A stretch of 15,170 nucleotides of DNA, from contig CAISDR010000457.1 of the NCBI GenBank assembly GCA_903884125.1, positions 1-15,170 of the forward strand. Direction: 5' to 3'. Below the pieces are notes generated by a model. The model was not told the origin of the DNA. It did no database searches and saw only the letters and a list, made by a program, of their open reading frames with translations. The translations under genes and the position numbers were made by a program. This document shows positions 14,792 through 15,170 of this stretch, piece after piece. The DNA is from an uncultured bacterium (GTDB taxonomy: Bacteria > Pseudomonadota > Alphaproteobacteria > CAISDR01). The stretch's first letter is position 1; every line of letters starts with the position of its first letter.

Positions 14792-15170
14792 TCAAATGAC
14801 CGCCGGGTGCACGATCGCAAAACCGATCCGCAAGGGCTTTAGCGACGGCGCGCCATCAAAGGGCAGATCGCGGCTTTCCAGAATTTCCACACCGGGAAAA
14901 TTGGCTAGATAATCCGGCAAGCCCTGACCTTCATCCAGCCAGACCAACATCATGCCTTTGGGCGCTATCGCATTGCCATCAATCCATGGCGACTGTTTCA
15001 GATCACCATCAATCAGCACATGTGGGCGGTGGTCCAGATAGAACGCGGCGTTACCGGCCACATATATCGGCCCGCCGATGATATCGAGTGGTGCACCGTG
15101 CGACTGTCCATCCCAGATATCCTGCACCGCCTTGGCCAGCGCATGACCGGGGAACTGGGTTTTGCTGGGC
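14792..15170 (-). CDS. C-terminal part of a probable membrane glycosyltransferase (ArnT/GT39-like), runs off the right edge
   Basis: Only the last 125 codons are in the window and no start codon is visible; the frame stays open through the right edge. The fragment is soluble-looking, with segments FPGHALAKAV, then YVAGNAAFYLDHRPHVLIDG, then SPWID, and GMMLVWLDEGQGLP. These resemble the periplasmic C-terminal domain that follows the membrane helices in GT39/ArnT-like glycosyltransferases of alphaproteobacteria, which transfer sugars from lipid carriers to envelope targets. That resemblance is from memory and no catalytic residue is visible, since these lie in the missing N-terminal part. It is convergent with the DUF1192 gene. 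Confidence 0.6.
   Translation of the reverse strand, partial: PSKTQFPGHALAKAVQDIWDGQSHGAPLDIIGGPIYVAGNAAFYLDHRPHVLIDGDLKQSPWIDGNAIAPKGMMLVWLDEGQGLPDYLANFPGVEILESRDLPFDGAPSLKPLRIGFAIVHPAVI

Overview
The window looks like ordinary chromosome of an alphaproteobacterium with moderately high GC. The evidence is a set of lineage-typical genes in one stretch: a DUF1013/TrcR-type cell-cycle regulator, a DUF1192 small protein, mutS divergent from a maeB-type malic enzyme, and glnD just downstream of mutS. The order or genus cannot be settled by eye. I see no phage, insertion sequence, integrase, CRISPR array or plasmid gene.

Layout from left to right. Positions 1-973 (minus) hold the N-terminal part of glnD, the PII uridylyltransferase, which runs off the left edge. 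Positions 1061-3748 (minus) are mutS. A 198-base divergent region separates it from maeB (3947-6214, plus), a malic enzyme fused to a phosphotransacetylase-like domain. Convergent to maeB is a small unrecognised gene (6243-6758, minus). An AT-rich spacer upstream of it carries a near-consensus promoter and an 8-base inverted repeat. Then come three minus-strand genes in one direction: a TesB-type acyl-CoA thioesterase (10731-11651), a Baeyer-Villiger-type flavin monooxygenase (8845-10656) and a D-aminoacylase-like amidohydrolase (7014-8780). Gaps of 74 and 64 bases would allow co-transcription.

A four-helix membrane protein of unknown function (11756-12265, plus) is divergent from tesB. It is followed by tRNA-Ser(CGA) on the minus strand with its own terminator, the trcR-like regulator (12574-13347, minus) with a terminator behind it and a hairpin leader in front, a PIG3-type quinone oxidoreductase (13499-14503, minus), a DUF1192 gene (14597-14788, plus) and the C-terminal end of a probable membrane glycosyltransferase (14792 to the right edge, minus).

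Functionally this is mostly housekeeping: nitrogen signalling (GlnD), mismatch repair (MutS), C4/C3 carbon flux (MaeB), serine decoding and cell-cycle transcription. The only accessory-looking part is the monooxygenase/amidohydrolase pair with tesB upstream, which may be a small oxidative catabolic module whose substrate cannot be read from the sequence. I found no convincing undescribed multi-gene system. The best leads are the amidohydrolase that seems to lack two expected metal-binding histidines, and the small gene behind the strong promoter and inverted repeat.
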